64,000 nucleotides of DNA, from positions 124,001 to 188,000 of the forward strand of contig NZ_JAPMUA010000003.1 of NCBI RefSeq assembly GCF_029603155.1, given 5' to 3'. Shown here piece after piece: positions 16,429 to 25,358 of the stretch; position 1 is the first letter of the stretch, and every line of letters starts with the position of its first letter. The notes under the pieces are model-generated. The model ran no database searches. It was not told the origin of the DNA and was given only the letters and a program-made list of their open reading frames with translations. The position numbers were made by a program, and so were the translations under genes. The DNA is from Galbibacter pacificus. Its GTDB lineage: Bacteria > Bacteroidota > Bacteroidia > Flavobacteriales > Flavobacteriaceae.

Positions 16429-18622
16429 ATGTTGATTGATTTAATTGGCGTTGAACCAGATTGTAATAAATTCCACCTGAATTGATCAATTCATCATGAC
16501 TACCAGATTCTCCAATCATGCCGTCTTTGAAAACATATATTTTATTGGCATGTTTTACAGTACTTAGCCTGTGGGCTATAAGAACTACCGTTTTCTTTGA
16601 GGCATGGCCGTTGAGGTTATTAATAATATTTGTCTCGGTTTCAGAATCCAGTGCGTTAGTCGCCTCATCCAATAATAAAATTTCAGGTTGCTTATAAACT
16701 GCTCTGGCAATTAATATTCTTTGTTTTTGACCTTGGCTTAAACCCATTCCGTCATCACCGATAACTGTATTATATTTTAATGGTAAAGTTTTAACATACT
16801 GATCAAGGTCAGCTATTCTAACTGCCTCTCTTATTTTATTCATATCAAATTTTTCTGATAAGGCAATATTTTTTGCCAAAGTATCCGAAAAAATATAGTT
16901 ATCCTGAAGTACCACTCCGCATTTCTTTCTCCAACTTTCAATATTCAAAGAATTCAATTCTCTGTTATCAATAGAGATAGAGCCATTGTAATCTGAATAA
17001 TATCCTAGTAATAACTTTAAAATAGTGGTTTTTCCACTACCACTACTTCCTACAATGGCTATAGTTTCTCCTTTCCTGATTTCAATATTGACATCATTTA
17101 AAATAAAACTTGACTGATGACCACCATGCTTAAATCGCACATTTTTAAACGCTATTTTAGATTCAAAATCTTCTATTTTATTATCTTGATGATTTTCTTC
17201 AGGAGCATCCCATAAATCAAATATTCTATCAAAACTTAATTTGGCTTCGACTCCAAAAATTACAGACATCAATAATTGTTGAACAGGTGATATCAACTGA
17301 CCAATAATGAATTGAATAGACAACATTGAACCAATGGTTAATTGATTCATAATAATCAATCGTGCAGAGAAAAACAATATTACAATTTGCGACAATTGAT
17401 AAATATATGATGCGCCAGTCTCCTGTATTTGAGTGATTTTTAATGTTTTAAAAGCGTTTTTTATATAATCTTTCTGATTTGATTTCCATTTACTTAGGAG
17501 ATAGGGAAATGCACCATAAATTTTCAAGTCTTGAATTCCACTAATAGCCTGAACTAAAATTGTTTGATTTCTGGATCCTACTTCAAATCTCTCCCAATCA
17601 ATTTTTTTCCGAGTTGGCAGAAAAATCATGATCCATGAAACATATAACACTGTAGCTCCGAGAAATAGAAAGAAAAAAATCTTATTAAAAATGAATAGAA
17701 CGGTAGAGAAGACCATTACTGTTAAAATTGATATCGAGACATTCAAAAGGGACTTGGTTAAAAAAAACTCCACTCTTTGATGATCCTTAATTCTCTGTAG
17801 TAAATCACCTATTTTTCTTTTCTCAAAAAAAGGAACTGTCAACTTAAAAAGTTTTTCAATAAAATTGGCCAATAGAGAATAATTGATTCTCACACTTAAA
17901 TGTTGTATAATATAATTTCTAGAAGCTTCAAATATGGCTTTGCTAATAATTAAGAAAAATTGGCCCATCAAAAGATACTTGATCATATCAAGATCACCAT
18001 TCTTGATTCCAACGTCTACAACATTCTTAGTGAGAAAAGGCAATACGAATTGAATACTCATTAACGCCAACAATCCCAAAAAGATTACGACAAAATAAAA
18101 TTTTTTATCCCGTAAATGTTTCTTTATAAAGTCAATTTTTGGCAATCGTTGAGATTTATCATCTTGAATTTTTTCAAAAGCTTCGGTTGGCTCCAGAGTT
18201 AAAATATTTGCTGCTGGAGCTTGTGCACTACCTCTATCCGTTTTAAAGGCTTTTTTATAAAATTCTTTATATGAAACGCGCAAAATACCCTTTGCGGGAT
18301 CTCCAATTACAATGCTCCTTTTACCCAGACTATAGACAGTGACAAAATGTTTACGGTTCCAGTGTACAATAAAGGGTAAATCCTTTGATAGAAGTTTTAG
18401 CTGGTCAAGTTCAGTTAATCTGAATCCCTGTACATCAAGTCCTATGCTCTCTCCGGTTTTCTTTATACCGGCCATGGAAATACCAACATTTTCCACTTCG
18501 ACTATATTCAATAGTGTCGATGCAGCTATTCGCTTCCCATAATATTTACAAATCATACGCAAACAGGTGATTCCACAATCCATGGAATTTTTCTGTCGAT
18601 AAAAGGGTCTTTTTTTATACAT
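16412..18622 (-). CDS. Lanthipeptide exporter with C39 leader peptidase (LanT type)
   Basis: A 736-residue peptidase-containing ABC transporter that removes double-glycine leaders and exports the product across the inner membrane. The N-terminal C39 peptidase has Gln10, Cys16 (SMDCGITCLRM), His92 and Asp108 (IGDPAKG). Six membrane helices follow (about 170-420), then the ATPase: Walker A GSSGSGKTT, signature LSQGQKQR and Walker B ILLLDEATNALD. A longer frame opens at 18700, but the ATG at 18622 places the peptidase motif at the usual distance and overlaps the LanB stop by only 8 bases. The signature has LSQGQ in place of LSGGQ, a common variant. Confidence 0.93.
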   Translation of the reverse strand: MYKKRPFYRQKNSMDCGITCLRMICKYYGKRIAASTLLNIVEVENVGISMAGIKKTGESIGLDVQGFRLTELDQLKLLSKDLPFIVHWNRKHFVTVYSLGKRSIVIGDPAKGILRVSYKEFYKKAFKTDRGSAQAPAANILTLEPTEAFEKIQDDKSQRLPKIDFIKKHLRDKKFYFVVIFLGLLALMSIQFVLPFLTKNVVDVGIKNGDLDMIKYLLMGQFFLIISKAIFEASRNYIIQHLSVRINYSLLANFIEKLFKLTVPFFEKRKIGDLLQRIKDHQRVEFFLTKSLLNVSISILTVMVFSTVLFIFNKIFFFLFLGATVLYVSWIMIFLPTRKKIDWERFEVGSRNQTILVQAISGIQDLKIYGAFPYLLSKWKSNQKDYIKNAFKTLKITQIQETGASYIYQLSQIVILFFSARLIIMNQLTIGSMLSIQFIIGQLISPVQQLLMSVIFGVEAKLSFDRIFDLWDAPEENHQDNKIEDFESKIAFKNVRFKHGGHQSSFILNDVNIEIRKGETIAIVGSSGSGKTTILKLLLGYYSDYNGSISIDNRELNSLNIESWRKKCGVVLQDNYIFSDTLAKNIALSEKFDMNKIREAVRIADLDQYVKTLPLKYNTVIGDDGMGLSQGQKQRILIARAVYKQPEILLLDEATNALDSETETNIINNLNGHASKKTVVLIAHRLSTVKHANKIYVFKDGMIGESGSHDELINSGGIYYNLVQRQLNQSTYAISQ

Positions 18623-21600
18623 GTGATTTACTATTAGCTTTTGATTTACCCACCTTAATACGGTAATGACACTCAATAATTGAAAAAATAAAGTATTCAT
18701 GTAGTCTGTTTTTTGATGGGAGTATTCTAATCAAGGACATATGAATATAACTTACTAAAAGTCTTATTTCCAATGACCTGGAGTTGCCTTGAATATCGCT
18801 TTGATAAAAATTACTAAGATCCTTTTCAAAAGCTTCGAATTCTTCAACCAATTTCTTTGGGAAAATACTTTGAGGTTTATTTATTACCTTATTAATTGCT
18901 TGCTCATTATCTTTATATTTATTTAATATTTTTCTTTTTTGAATTTTATTTGCATTAAATTCTCTACTCAGATCTTCTTTTTTTCTTTTGGAAAATTGAA
19001 GCTTTAATGCATCTCCAAAATCAAAGGCATTCATATAGATATCACATATTTTTAATGCAATTAACCAATAATTTTCCCTAAGTACCGGATGATTGTTAAT
19101 GCTTTTTAACAGAGATAATGACCATTCACTATCAATTTGAAATATAGTCTCAGACTGGTTCATTAGCTGATCACCTCCGTAACGTTCAATTTCTCTTTCG
19201 TAGGTATCCAGGTTTATGCGTGATATTTTTTTGGACTTTAAATGGCCTTCGAATAATTTAAAGACGGATTCGATGACTACCCCGGTTTGCTGCCTTTTAA
19301 ATAACTTAAATCTAAGCCTCAAATGATTTTCAGGATCCGAATATTTAATGAAGAACCACTTCTGAATTATTCCTTTTGATTTTAAATAATCAATTAATGG
19401 TGAGAGTTGTTGTATGATAATCTCTCTTGTATGTATACCTGAAAAAATTTTAAAATAAACCCATTCAGATCCTGGATGAAATTTTCTTTGAGTAACATAT
19501 GAATCATAATTATTATCGTCCGTAAATTTGGCGTCCTCAAGCCGAGAATGGTTTTTAAATGGTACTATAAGTTCATGTAAAAAATTACCCTTTTCATTAT
19601 TTATTACACTGCTGAAATTTTCTCCATATGGGTTTTCTTCAATAATGATAGCCCCGTATTTATGAATTTCTTCTGAAAATAATAACAAGGATGGGTAAGG
19701 AATATTTTGAAAATCTATCAATAGTTTATTATCACCACTGGTAATGAAAAATTGTTTAGGAAGGTGGTTCTTTTTTAAATATTGCTTTATTGCATCCAAT
19801 CTTTTGCTTTCGGGTGTATTAAACAACCAATCAAAATCTTTCTTTCGTAGCTTCCATGTTGCCAGTCTGAGAATAGTTTTCTTATGGGTAATCCTCGGTA
19901 TATGATCGAGTAAAGTAGTAATAGGACCCAAATTTAAATTCATATACAACCGCTCTTGATCAGATTCATTCTGAATATCGCATAGAAACTTATAAATCGG
20001 CAAGCTGTCTTTTTTGAAATTGTGAGCATTGGATAATATTGGAATAATTTGCCGCTTATTTTCAATATCCAGAATTTTAAATTTCCCATCAACCAATTTA
20101 ACATACAGTTTATTAATGTCAATTAAACCTGTTTCGTTGGAATTTGATTTTGTAACATAAGGTATTTCATGTTTTCTAAACTTACTTCGTGAAATTATAT
20201 TACCAATTTTAGCATTTGGCAAATGATTAATTTCTGATAATATTTTATGACTGGGAAGACATTTTTGCTCAAAAGAAGAAATATCCTTAACCAATTCGTC
20301 CATTTCAGGTGATAACGATGTAAAACGCCCCAAAATAGTAGTTGCCGAATCTGAACCCCAATTTTTTAAATGAATGAGATATTCGTTGTTTTGGTCAGGA
20401 ATAAGTTGAAGAAAAGCTGTAATGGTAGCCGGTATGTGTGATTGATCAAAACTATAGCTTTCTAGATCTTGAACTTCTATTTTAACGTGATCGTGAGTTT
20501 TTAGTGCATTCAGGATTTTATTAAATAGCATTGTATGTACCTTATTATTCCAAACCAGTAAATCGGAATCACTTTTTCTTTTGGATATGGGAATATCATC
20601 AATAATGGGACAAGGATATAATTGATTATCTGAAAACTGCCCATAGCTGAGTCCTAATTCGGGGTCCAGTAGCTCTACTAATCGTACCGATTTAGAACCA
20701 TAACGTTCTTTAAAGCTATTTTTAAATGAAATTATCTCGTTATTCTGGTTGCTTAAAGAGGTTAATTGGAGAAACACTTTCATAGATTTCTTGATATCCC
20801 AAACGGTCTTCTTCGGTAGATTTGAATGGCTATGCAGCATTTCAGAATCAATTTGAAAATAATTCTTAACCTTCTTATCTATAATAGTTTTAAGGCTGTT
20901 TTCAATTTGGAGTAAATAGCTATAAACGAGTGTAGTAGTGTTTAGTGATTCAAGGTCTCTTACAGCAGATTTTAGAGTAGACAATGTGTTTTTTTGTTTT
21001 GCACTTAGAAGGCTCCCCTTAGATTCTAAGGTGTTAATAAGTCTATATTCATAGGAAGAATCACTTATAATATGAGGTTCAAGTTCCGAAATTAAAATTT
21101 TAGAATCTATTAGGTCGTCAATATACTCAATAGCGCTGTCCTTTGCGATATTGGAATCAAGCAAAAATTTTAGTATCTCCTGATAGGTTAAGCCCTTCTT
21201 GGATTGTTCCAATATCCAAGACAAATAAGGAGTCTTCATAATACTTGAGAGGGTATGATTCCGTTTTTTTTGGGTATTATTGTATGCAATGTATCTATAT
21301 TCATCTGATAATTCATATACGGTGTTATTTGTATAAAACCTAAACAACCTCCGATCTTCCGGGTTTTTAAGAATTCCTTCTTTGACCAATTCCAAAAATT
21401 CCATATCAAATCGCACTTTTCGATTTATCCTGTTTTCAGAGCGTGGTGTAACTTGAATACTTTCCCCATCAACATTCCCAACACCACAACCGGCAAACAC
21501 TCCGAATGGTGTAGGTCTGGTACAAATCCTATTAAGATATTTCAAAGCAGTAGTTCTAAAACTAATCATCCTTTTGGAATTCTTTTCGGCATAATCATCA

Positions 21601-21797
21601 TTGTCAATAAATTTTAAAACCTCGTCCAGAAAAGCCGGTGAGGCAAGATATAATGCTTCTTGAAATTCCTTATTACTTAAAAGCTTCTTTAAATTTCTAT
21701 CATATGCATCAACAGATCCCAATGTCATTAATTCTTCTACATTTAAAGCAGGAATCCTGTATATAAAACGGTTAAATGGTTCAATATTAAATTTCAT
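18615..21797 (-). CDS. Full-length lantibiotic dehydratase (LanB)
   Basis: A 1060-residue class I lanthipeptide dehydratase that uses glutamyl-tRNA to glutamylate Ser/Thr and then eliminates glutamate. The N-terminal glutamylation domain shows the typical segment RTTALKYLNRICTRPTPFGV near residues 65-85. The C-terminal elimination (SpaB_C) domain lies at about 780-1050: SEWVYFKIFSGIHTREIIIQ and WFFIKYSDPENHLRLRFKLF. Both domains are on one chain, unlike the split LanB of pinensin. The start overlaps the LLM gene stop by 11 bases. Catalytic residues were not assigned one by one. Confidence 0.95.
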   Translation of the reverse strand: MKFNIEPFNRFIYRIPALNVEELMTLGSVDAYDRNLKKLLSNKEFQEALYLASPAFLDEVLKFIDNDDYAEKNSKRMISFRTTALKYLNRICTRPTPFGVFAGCGVGNVDGESIQVTPRSENRINRKVRFDMEFLELVKEGILKNPEDRRLFRFYTNNTVYELSDEYRYIAYNNTQKKRNHTLSSIMKTPYLSWILEQSKKGLTYQEILKFLLDSNIAKDSAIEYIDDLIDSKILISELEPHIISDSSYEYRLINTLESKGSLLSAKQKNTLSTLKSAVRDLESLNTTTLVYSYLLQIENSLKTIIDKKVKNYFQIDSEMLHSHSNLPKKTVWDIKKSMKVFLQLTSLSNQNNEIISFKNSFKERYGSKSVRLVELLDPELGLSYGQFSDNQLYPCPIIDDIPISKRKSDSDLLVWNNKVHTMLFNKILNALKTHDHVKIEVQDLESYSFDQSHIPATITAFLQLIPDQNNEYLIHLKNWGSDSATTILGRFTSLSPEMDELVKDISSFEQKCLPSHKILSEINHLPNAKIGNIISRSKFRKHEIPYVTKSNSNETGLIDINKLYVKLVDGKFKILDIENKRQIIPILSNAHNFKKDSLPIYKFLCDIQNESDQERLYMNLNLGPITTLLDHIPRITHKKTILRLATWKLRKKDFDWLFNTPESKRLDAIKQYLKKNHLPKQFFITSGDNKLLIDFQNIPYPSLLLFSEEIHKYGAIIIEENPYGENFSSVINNEKGNFLHELIVPFKNHSRLEDAKFTDDNNYDSYVTQRKFHPGSEWVYFKIFSGIHTREIIIQQLSPLIDYLKSKGIIQKWFFIKYSDPENHLRLRFKLFKRQQTGVVIESVFKLFEGHLKSKKISRINLDTYEREIERYGGDQLMNQSETIFQIDSEWSLSLLKSINNHPVLRENYWLIALKICDIYMNAFDFGDALKLQFSKRKKEDLSREFNANKIQKRKILNKYKDNEQAINKVINKPQSIFPKKLVEEFEAFEKDLSNFYQSDIQGNSRSLEIRLLVSYIHMSLIRILPSKNRLHEYFIFSIIECHYRIKVGKSKANSKSHV

Positions 21798-22728
21798 TAT
21801 AAAGGGATTTTTCTTTAGTTAAATTGAAAGTATGACTAAGTTTTTTTAAAGTATCTATTCGCCTTGAATTAAGGGGATCACAATCATGAAATATAAATTC
21901 ATCCACATCAAAATTATATTGGTGCTCCTTCAATTGCTCATAAAACATTTCTGGGGTACCAATAATGGCATTAAAAAAGTTTTTATATCCAGACTCCTTT
22001 GCAATATTCTTAGCCTTTTGTTCTGTCTCTGCACAAACACCTGTGAAGGCTATTGAAACTTTGGGGAAATCCCCATATCGATTATAAAACTTTTCTCTAT
22101 ATTGCTGAATCGTATCCTTTTGGTATACCAAACTAAACTTGTTATGAAAAATAGATTTTGAAATATTGAGCTTTAATTTTAAAGCTTCCTCTGTTTTATT
22201 GAAAGAATTACTCAACATATATAATTGAGGGACACGTCCTTTAAATGGAGGGATAATTATATGATCATTTTTCGCTATTTCATCTTCGGCATGATAAAAG
22301 TCCGAAATCTCCTGTAATTTTGTCGGCAAGGTATTTGGACGCTCATCAAATTTATTTTGACACAAAAGTTGTGAGATTTTCATGGGAGGCGTCCCAGCTG
22401 CAAAACCTAAATCCACTCGTGAGGGAAATAAATTTGCTAACATCTTGAAATTTGTAGCTGTCGAATAAGATGAGTAATAGTTAAGCAGTACACCAGCCAT
22501 TCCCACATTAATTCTTTGGGTTTCAGAAAGAATCAGTGGAAGTAGCATCTGCGGACTTGACCATGCTTCTTCCCTGGAAAAATTATGATGTTCTGAAAGC
22601 CAGAATCTTGAAAACCCCAATTGATCTGCTTCTATTGCATAATCAATCACATCAAGCACTTTTCCCATACTACTGTATTCTGATTTTCTTTTACCAAAAT
22701 CTAGTAATCCTAATTGAATTTTTTTCAT
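21787..22728 (-). CDS. Luciferase-like flavin-dependent oxidoreductase (tailoring enzyme candidate)
   Basis: A 313-residue member of the bacterial luciferase-like (LLM) TIM-barrel family. Visible features are LGLLDFGKR at the start, FSRFWLSEHHNFSREEAWSS near residues 40-58 (EHH motif), GMAGVLLNYYS near 76 and the RVDLGFAAGTPP segment near 104-115. Relatives act as FMN or F420-dependent monooxygenases or reductases. Within lanthipeptide clusters, the LLM-type protein LxmJ (lexapeptide) reduces dehydroalanine to D-Ala, so the same role is a reasonable inference here, although F420 is not expected in Bacteroidota. It sits between lanC and lanB in one operon. Confidence 0.85.
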   Translation of the reverse strand: MKKIQLGLLDFGKRKSEYSSMGKVLDVIDYAIEADQLGFSRFWLSEHHNFSREEAWSSPQMLLPLILSETQRINVGMAGVLLNYYSSYSTATNFKMLANLFPSRVDLGFAAGTPPMKISQLLCQNKFDERPNTLPTKLQEISDFYHAEDEIAKNDHIIIPPFKGRVPQLYMLSNSFNKTEEALKLKLNISKSIFHNKFSLVYQKDTIQQYREKFYNRYGDFPKVSIAFTGVCAETEQKAKNIAKESGYKNFFNAIIGTPEMFYEQLKEHQYNFDVDEFIFHDCDPLNSRRIDTLKKLSHTFNLTKEKSLYNEI

Positions 22729-22733
22729 AATAT

Positions 22734-24002
22734 TTAGTTTAATAAGAATATTTCATTCCAATCTTCTCCACTCGGTTTTGTTCTTGCCAATGCAGCTAAT
22801 ACCGGTCCTCCTAATCCGTTTAATAAGCAGCGCGTGGCACTAATCTTTATAAAATCATTTATATTTTTTTGTGTATGACCTAGCATATGATGATACCAAA
22901 AGTCACTTGCATCTTTGAAAAGCTGCCTTGAAGTTTCCTGATATAATCTTAAAAAGGTGTAAGCCACTCCACTTGAACCGTGACAGAAAAAAACATTGGT
23001 GATTTTGGTGTCACCCTTATTAATCCTCATTGCAGAGAACTCACCTATTTTCTCAGCTTTCCTTAAGAACTCTTTTTTTCCAAAAATTTTATATAGTTTT
23101 ATATAAAGCATTGCCATATTTAAGTCTCCATAGCACCAACCCAGACGAGAATTATAAAATTCTAAATTTCGCATATCATTTTGGGGAAGGTTTTCTATAA
23201 AGCTAACGGGATACATTGCTCTATATCCTTGGTGACCTGGATCAATCACCTTATTTTCAATGTATTTCAATCCACTTTCAATAAGAGATTTTACTTTTTT
23301 GGTTTTAATACCTTTTTTGTACACCTCCAGAAAAATCATAAGATGTCCAATAATACCATGTGCCAGACCTAGGTCATATTCGTTCGACTCTCGCTCCAAT
23401 AAAGAACGATTTACTATCCGAAGACCTGAGCTGTCTATTAATGCAGCACTGGAATAAGCTTCCAACATGGATTCTATATATTGACGGTTTTTCGAACTAT
23501 TTGGTTGGTTAAGAAAATAATATAGAACACCAAGTCCCCCGTGTAAGTAATCAATATCGTTTTTAGAAATTGCCTTAATCCCTCTTTCGAAAAGAAACTC
23601 TTCAATTTCAGATAGTCCATGAATTTTTTCTGATAAAAATCCTTTTTTTTGTAAATGGGAAAGCGAAAAAAGAACTCCCGAAAGACCATTGCAAAATGAA
23701 TAAATATTGGAAAGACTAAAAGTCTGTGAGTTTAAACATTTTATAATATGAGTAACCATGCGATCACCTTCAATAATGAAAGCTTTCTTTTCTAAATAAT
23801 TACCAACATAAAAATTAACTAAAGCAGAGCCTGCAAGTCCCGTCATTAATCCGATTTGGTTCCATTCTGCTGTGGGATTATCACTTTTCCAATAAGTCTC
23901 ATTAATTGCTTTAGTTCTGGCAATTATAAATTTTTTCAGTCTAAAATCGGTATCTCCATCTGATATAGAGTGAGGTATGAATGACTTAATAGCAGTTTTC
24001 AT
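22734..24002 (-). CDS. Lanthionine synthetase (LanC cyclase)
   Basis: A 422-residue LanC-family cyclase that adds Cys thiols to dehydroalanine/dehydrobutyrine to form (methyl)lanthionine rings. The zinc ligands are present: Cys290 in GWCYGDLNMA, and Cys340-His341 in FFCHGSSGVAY. The proton-donor His is in DLGLAHGIIGH (His215). Repeated GxxG segments along the chain (GLMTGLAG, CNGLSG, LHGGLG, LNGLGG) mark the alpha/alpha toroid. It is the first gene of the operon that continues with the LLM gene 5 bases away. Confidence 0.95.
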   Translation of the reverse strand: MKTAIKSFIPHSISDGDTDFRLKKFIIARTKAINETYWKSDNPTAEWNQIGLMTGLAGSALVNFYVGNYLEKKAFIIEGDRMVTHIIKCLNSQTFSLSNIYSFCNGLSGVLFSLSHLQKKGFLSEKIHGLSEIEEFLFERGIKAISKNDIDYLHGGLGVLYYFLNQPNSSKNRQYIESMLEAYSSAALIDSSGLRIVNRSLLERESNEYDLGLAHGIIGHLMIFLEVYKKGIKTKKVKSLIESGLKYIENKVIDPGHQGYRAMYPVSFIENLPQNDMRNLEFYNSRLGWCYGDLNMAMLYIKLYKIFGKKEFLRKAEKIGEFSAMRINKGDTKITNVFFCHGSSGVAYTFLRLYQETSRQLFKDASDFWYHHMLGHTQKNINDFIKISATRCLLNGLGGPVLAALARTKPSGEDWNEIFLLN

Positions 24003-24065
24003 TTTATGAAGTTTTGAGTAAAATTACCCTGAAAAGTATTCAAATACCCCTGCAGTCACCTTACA

Positions 24066-24080
24066 GTTTTACGGTAAAAC
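24066..24080. promoter_or_regulatory. Perfect 15-bp palindrome in the lanC/24135 divergent region
   Basis: GTTTTAC-G-GTAAAAC lies between the divergent lanC (24002) and the plus-strand gene at 24135. The 12-mer CGTAAAACTGTA on its minus strand (plus 24062-24073) recurs exactly at 27703-27714, upstream of the two-component operon. A binding site for the cluster's response regulator is the simplest guess. Confidence 0.45.
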
Positions 24081-24134
24081 CATATATATGAATTAATATT
24101 TAGACATACCTTAGTCTAGCTAATTATAGAAACT

Positions 24135-24674
24135 ATGGTAATTAAAAAACACAATTCGCCTTTAAAACTTGGATATCCTATACATATAGTTGATGACTTA
24201 TATAGTTTCTCAACCATTGAAGGGAACAAAATAGCAGCTACTTTTACCAAGGTATCTTTTGAATTAAGTGACATTATCGGATACTTTAAAGAAGAAATTG
24301 AAATATTTGAATATAGTTTTGAGAGAACAAAATTTGTATCCAGCAAATTTGATAAAAGAATCTCTCTTACAATTTTAAATATAGCAGTTGACTTTTTAAG
24401 CCGAAATAAGATAGCTTTTTTTACTGCTGATAGTCCAACTAGGAAGGATAAGGAATTATTTAAACTCTATGATATCTGGTACAGAAATTATTTAACCCAA
24501 TACATTAATAAACTCAATAAGGTTGTGGTGATAGGTACAAATGAAATATACTTCTCCTGCATTATGCGAAAGGATTTCGTACTAACCCATGAAGAATTGG
24601 ATAAAATTTTTGAACAGGTGCTTTTAGAATTATATCCAAATTCTTATATCAGAAAATATGAAGATTCTATATAA
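24135..24674 (+). CDS. Unidentified 179-residue protein within the lanthipeptide cluster
   Basis: A soluble-looking protein without signal peptide or membrane helix. It has an N-terminal strand-rich half (LGYPIHIVDDLYSFSTIEG) and a C-terminal helical half including KDKELFKLYDIWYRNYL and LDKIFEQVLLELYPNS. No catalytic motif stands out and I do not recognise the family. It is transcribed alone, against the cluster, from a region shared with lanC, and ends 7 bases from the convergent response regulator. Similar codon and base composition suggest it belongs to the cluster; immunity or regulation are guesses. Confidence 0.6.
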   Translation: MVIKKHNSPLKLGYPIHIVDDLYSFSTIEGNKIAATFTKVSFELSDIIGYFKEEIEIFEYSFERTKFVSSKFDKRISLTILNIAVDFLSRNKIAFFTADSPTRKDKELFKLYDIWYRNYLTQYINKLNKVVVIGTNEIYFSCIMRKDFVLTHEELDKIFEQVLLELYPNSYIRKYEDSI

Positions 24675-24681
24675 TCATTTT

Positions 24682-25350
24682 TTAGATAAAGCCATTCTCT
24701 CTCGACCTTTCGATCAGTGCCTGATCACCTGCCGAAGAGACATCGAAAATAATTTTTAGATTCTTTTTCCTCTTTTCAATAGCAGCTAAGGATAATGGGA
24801 CATAATTAGGCAAATCCTTAGTTTTAACACCCTTTGAAATATGAAATAGAATTCCCCGGTCAAAGTCATCCAATAAAAAATCATTAGATATTTGAGTCCT
24901 CAAATGCCTATTTACCGTATGGCTATAATATGGTGGTCTCTCAAGTATCGTTTTAACAGCTGTTATTATTTCTTCTGAATCTACATCCGATTTAATTAAC
25001 AAGCCTTCTGGGTCTATATTTTTTAGAATATTATATATTCTGTAATTATTGTTGAACATAGTTAATATGGCAATTTTAGCCTCAGGCAACAGTCTTTTTG
25101 CTCTTAATGCTAAATCTTCCCCTGAAACTATTTTACCGTCTTTGGAAGGGGGGAGTTTTATGTCTAAAAGTATAATATCATAACCAATGGATACAGACGC
25201 TTTTTTAATTTTATGCAAACCCGTATCACAGGAATCCGCTATATCAATTTTAAAAATATAATCACCGCCATCCATATTTTCAATAGCATTTTTGTATCCT
25301 TCAACAATCATTGGATGATCATCCACAATTAAAATTTTAACTTCTTTCAT
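24682..25350 (-). CDS. Response regulator, NarL/LuxR-like with degenerate output domain
   Basis: A 222-residue response regulator. The receiver (residues 1-130) has acidic pair VDDHP, phospho-acceptor Asp in DIILLDIKLPP (about residue 63), Thr/Ser switch in AILTMF and Lys in GLLIKSDV. The C-terminal segment GILFHISKGVKTKDLPNYVPLS plus IEKRKKNL is positioned like a LuxR helix-turn-helix (normally xIAxGxSNKEIAxxLxxSxxTVxxH) but matches it poorly. It follows its kinase gene by 8 bases and likely controls the lanthipeptide genes. Confidence 0.87.
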   Translation of the reverse strand: MKEVKILIVDDHPMIVEGYKNAIENMDGGDYIFKIDIADSCDTGLHKIKKASVSIGYDIILLDIKLPPSKDGKIVSGEDLALRAKRLLPEAKIAILTMFNNNYRIYNILKNIDPEGLLIKSDVDSEEIITAVKTILERPPYYSHTVNRHLRTQISNDFLLDDFDRGILFHISKGVKTKDLPNYVPLSLAAIEKRKKNLKIIFDVSSAGDQALIERSRENGFI

Positions 25351-25358
25351 AGCCTTAA

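Noticed and set aside
18622..18700. Upstream start for the exporter at 18700
   Set aside because: It would add 26 residues before the C39 motif and overlap lanB by 86 bases; the ATG at 18622 gives the normal peptidase N-terminus and an 8-base overlap.
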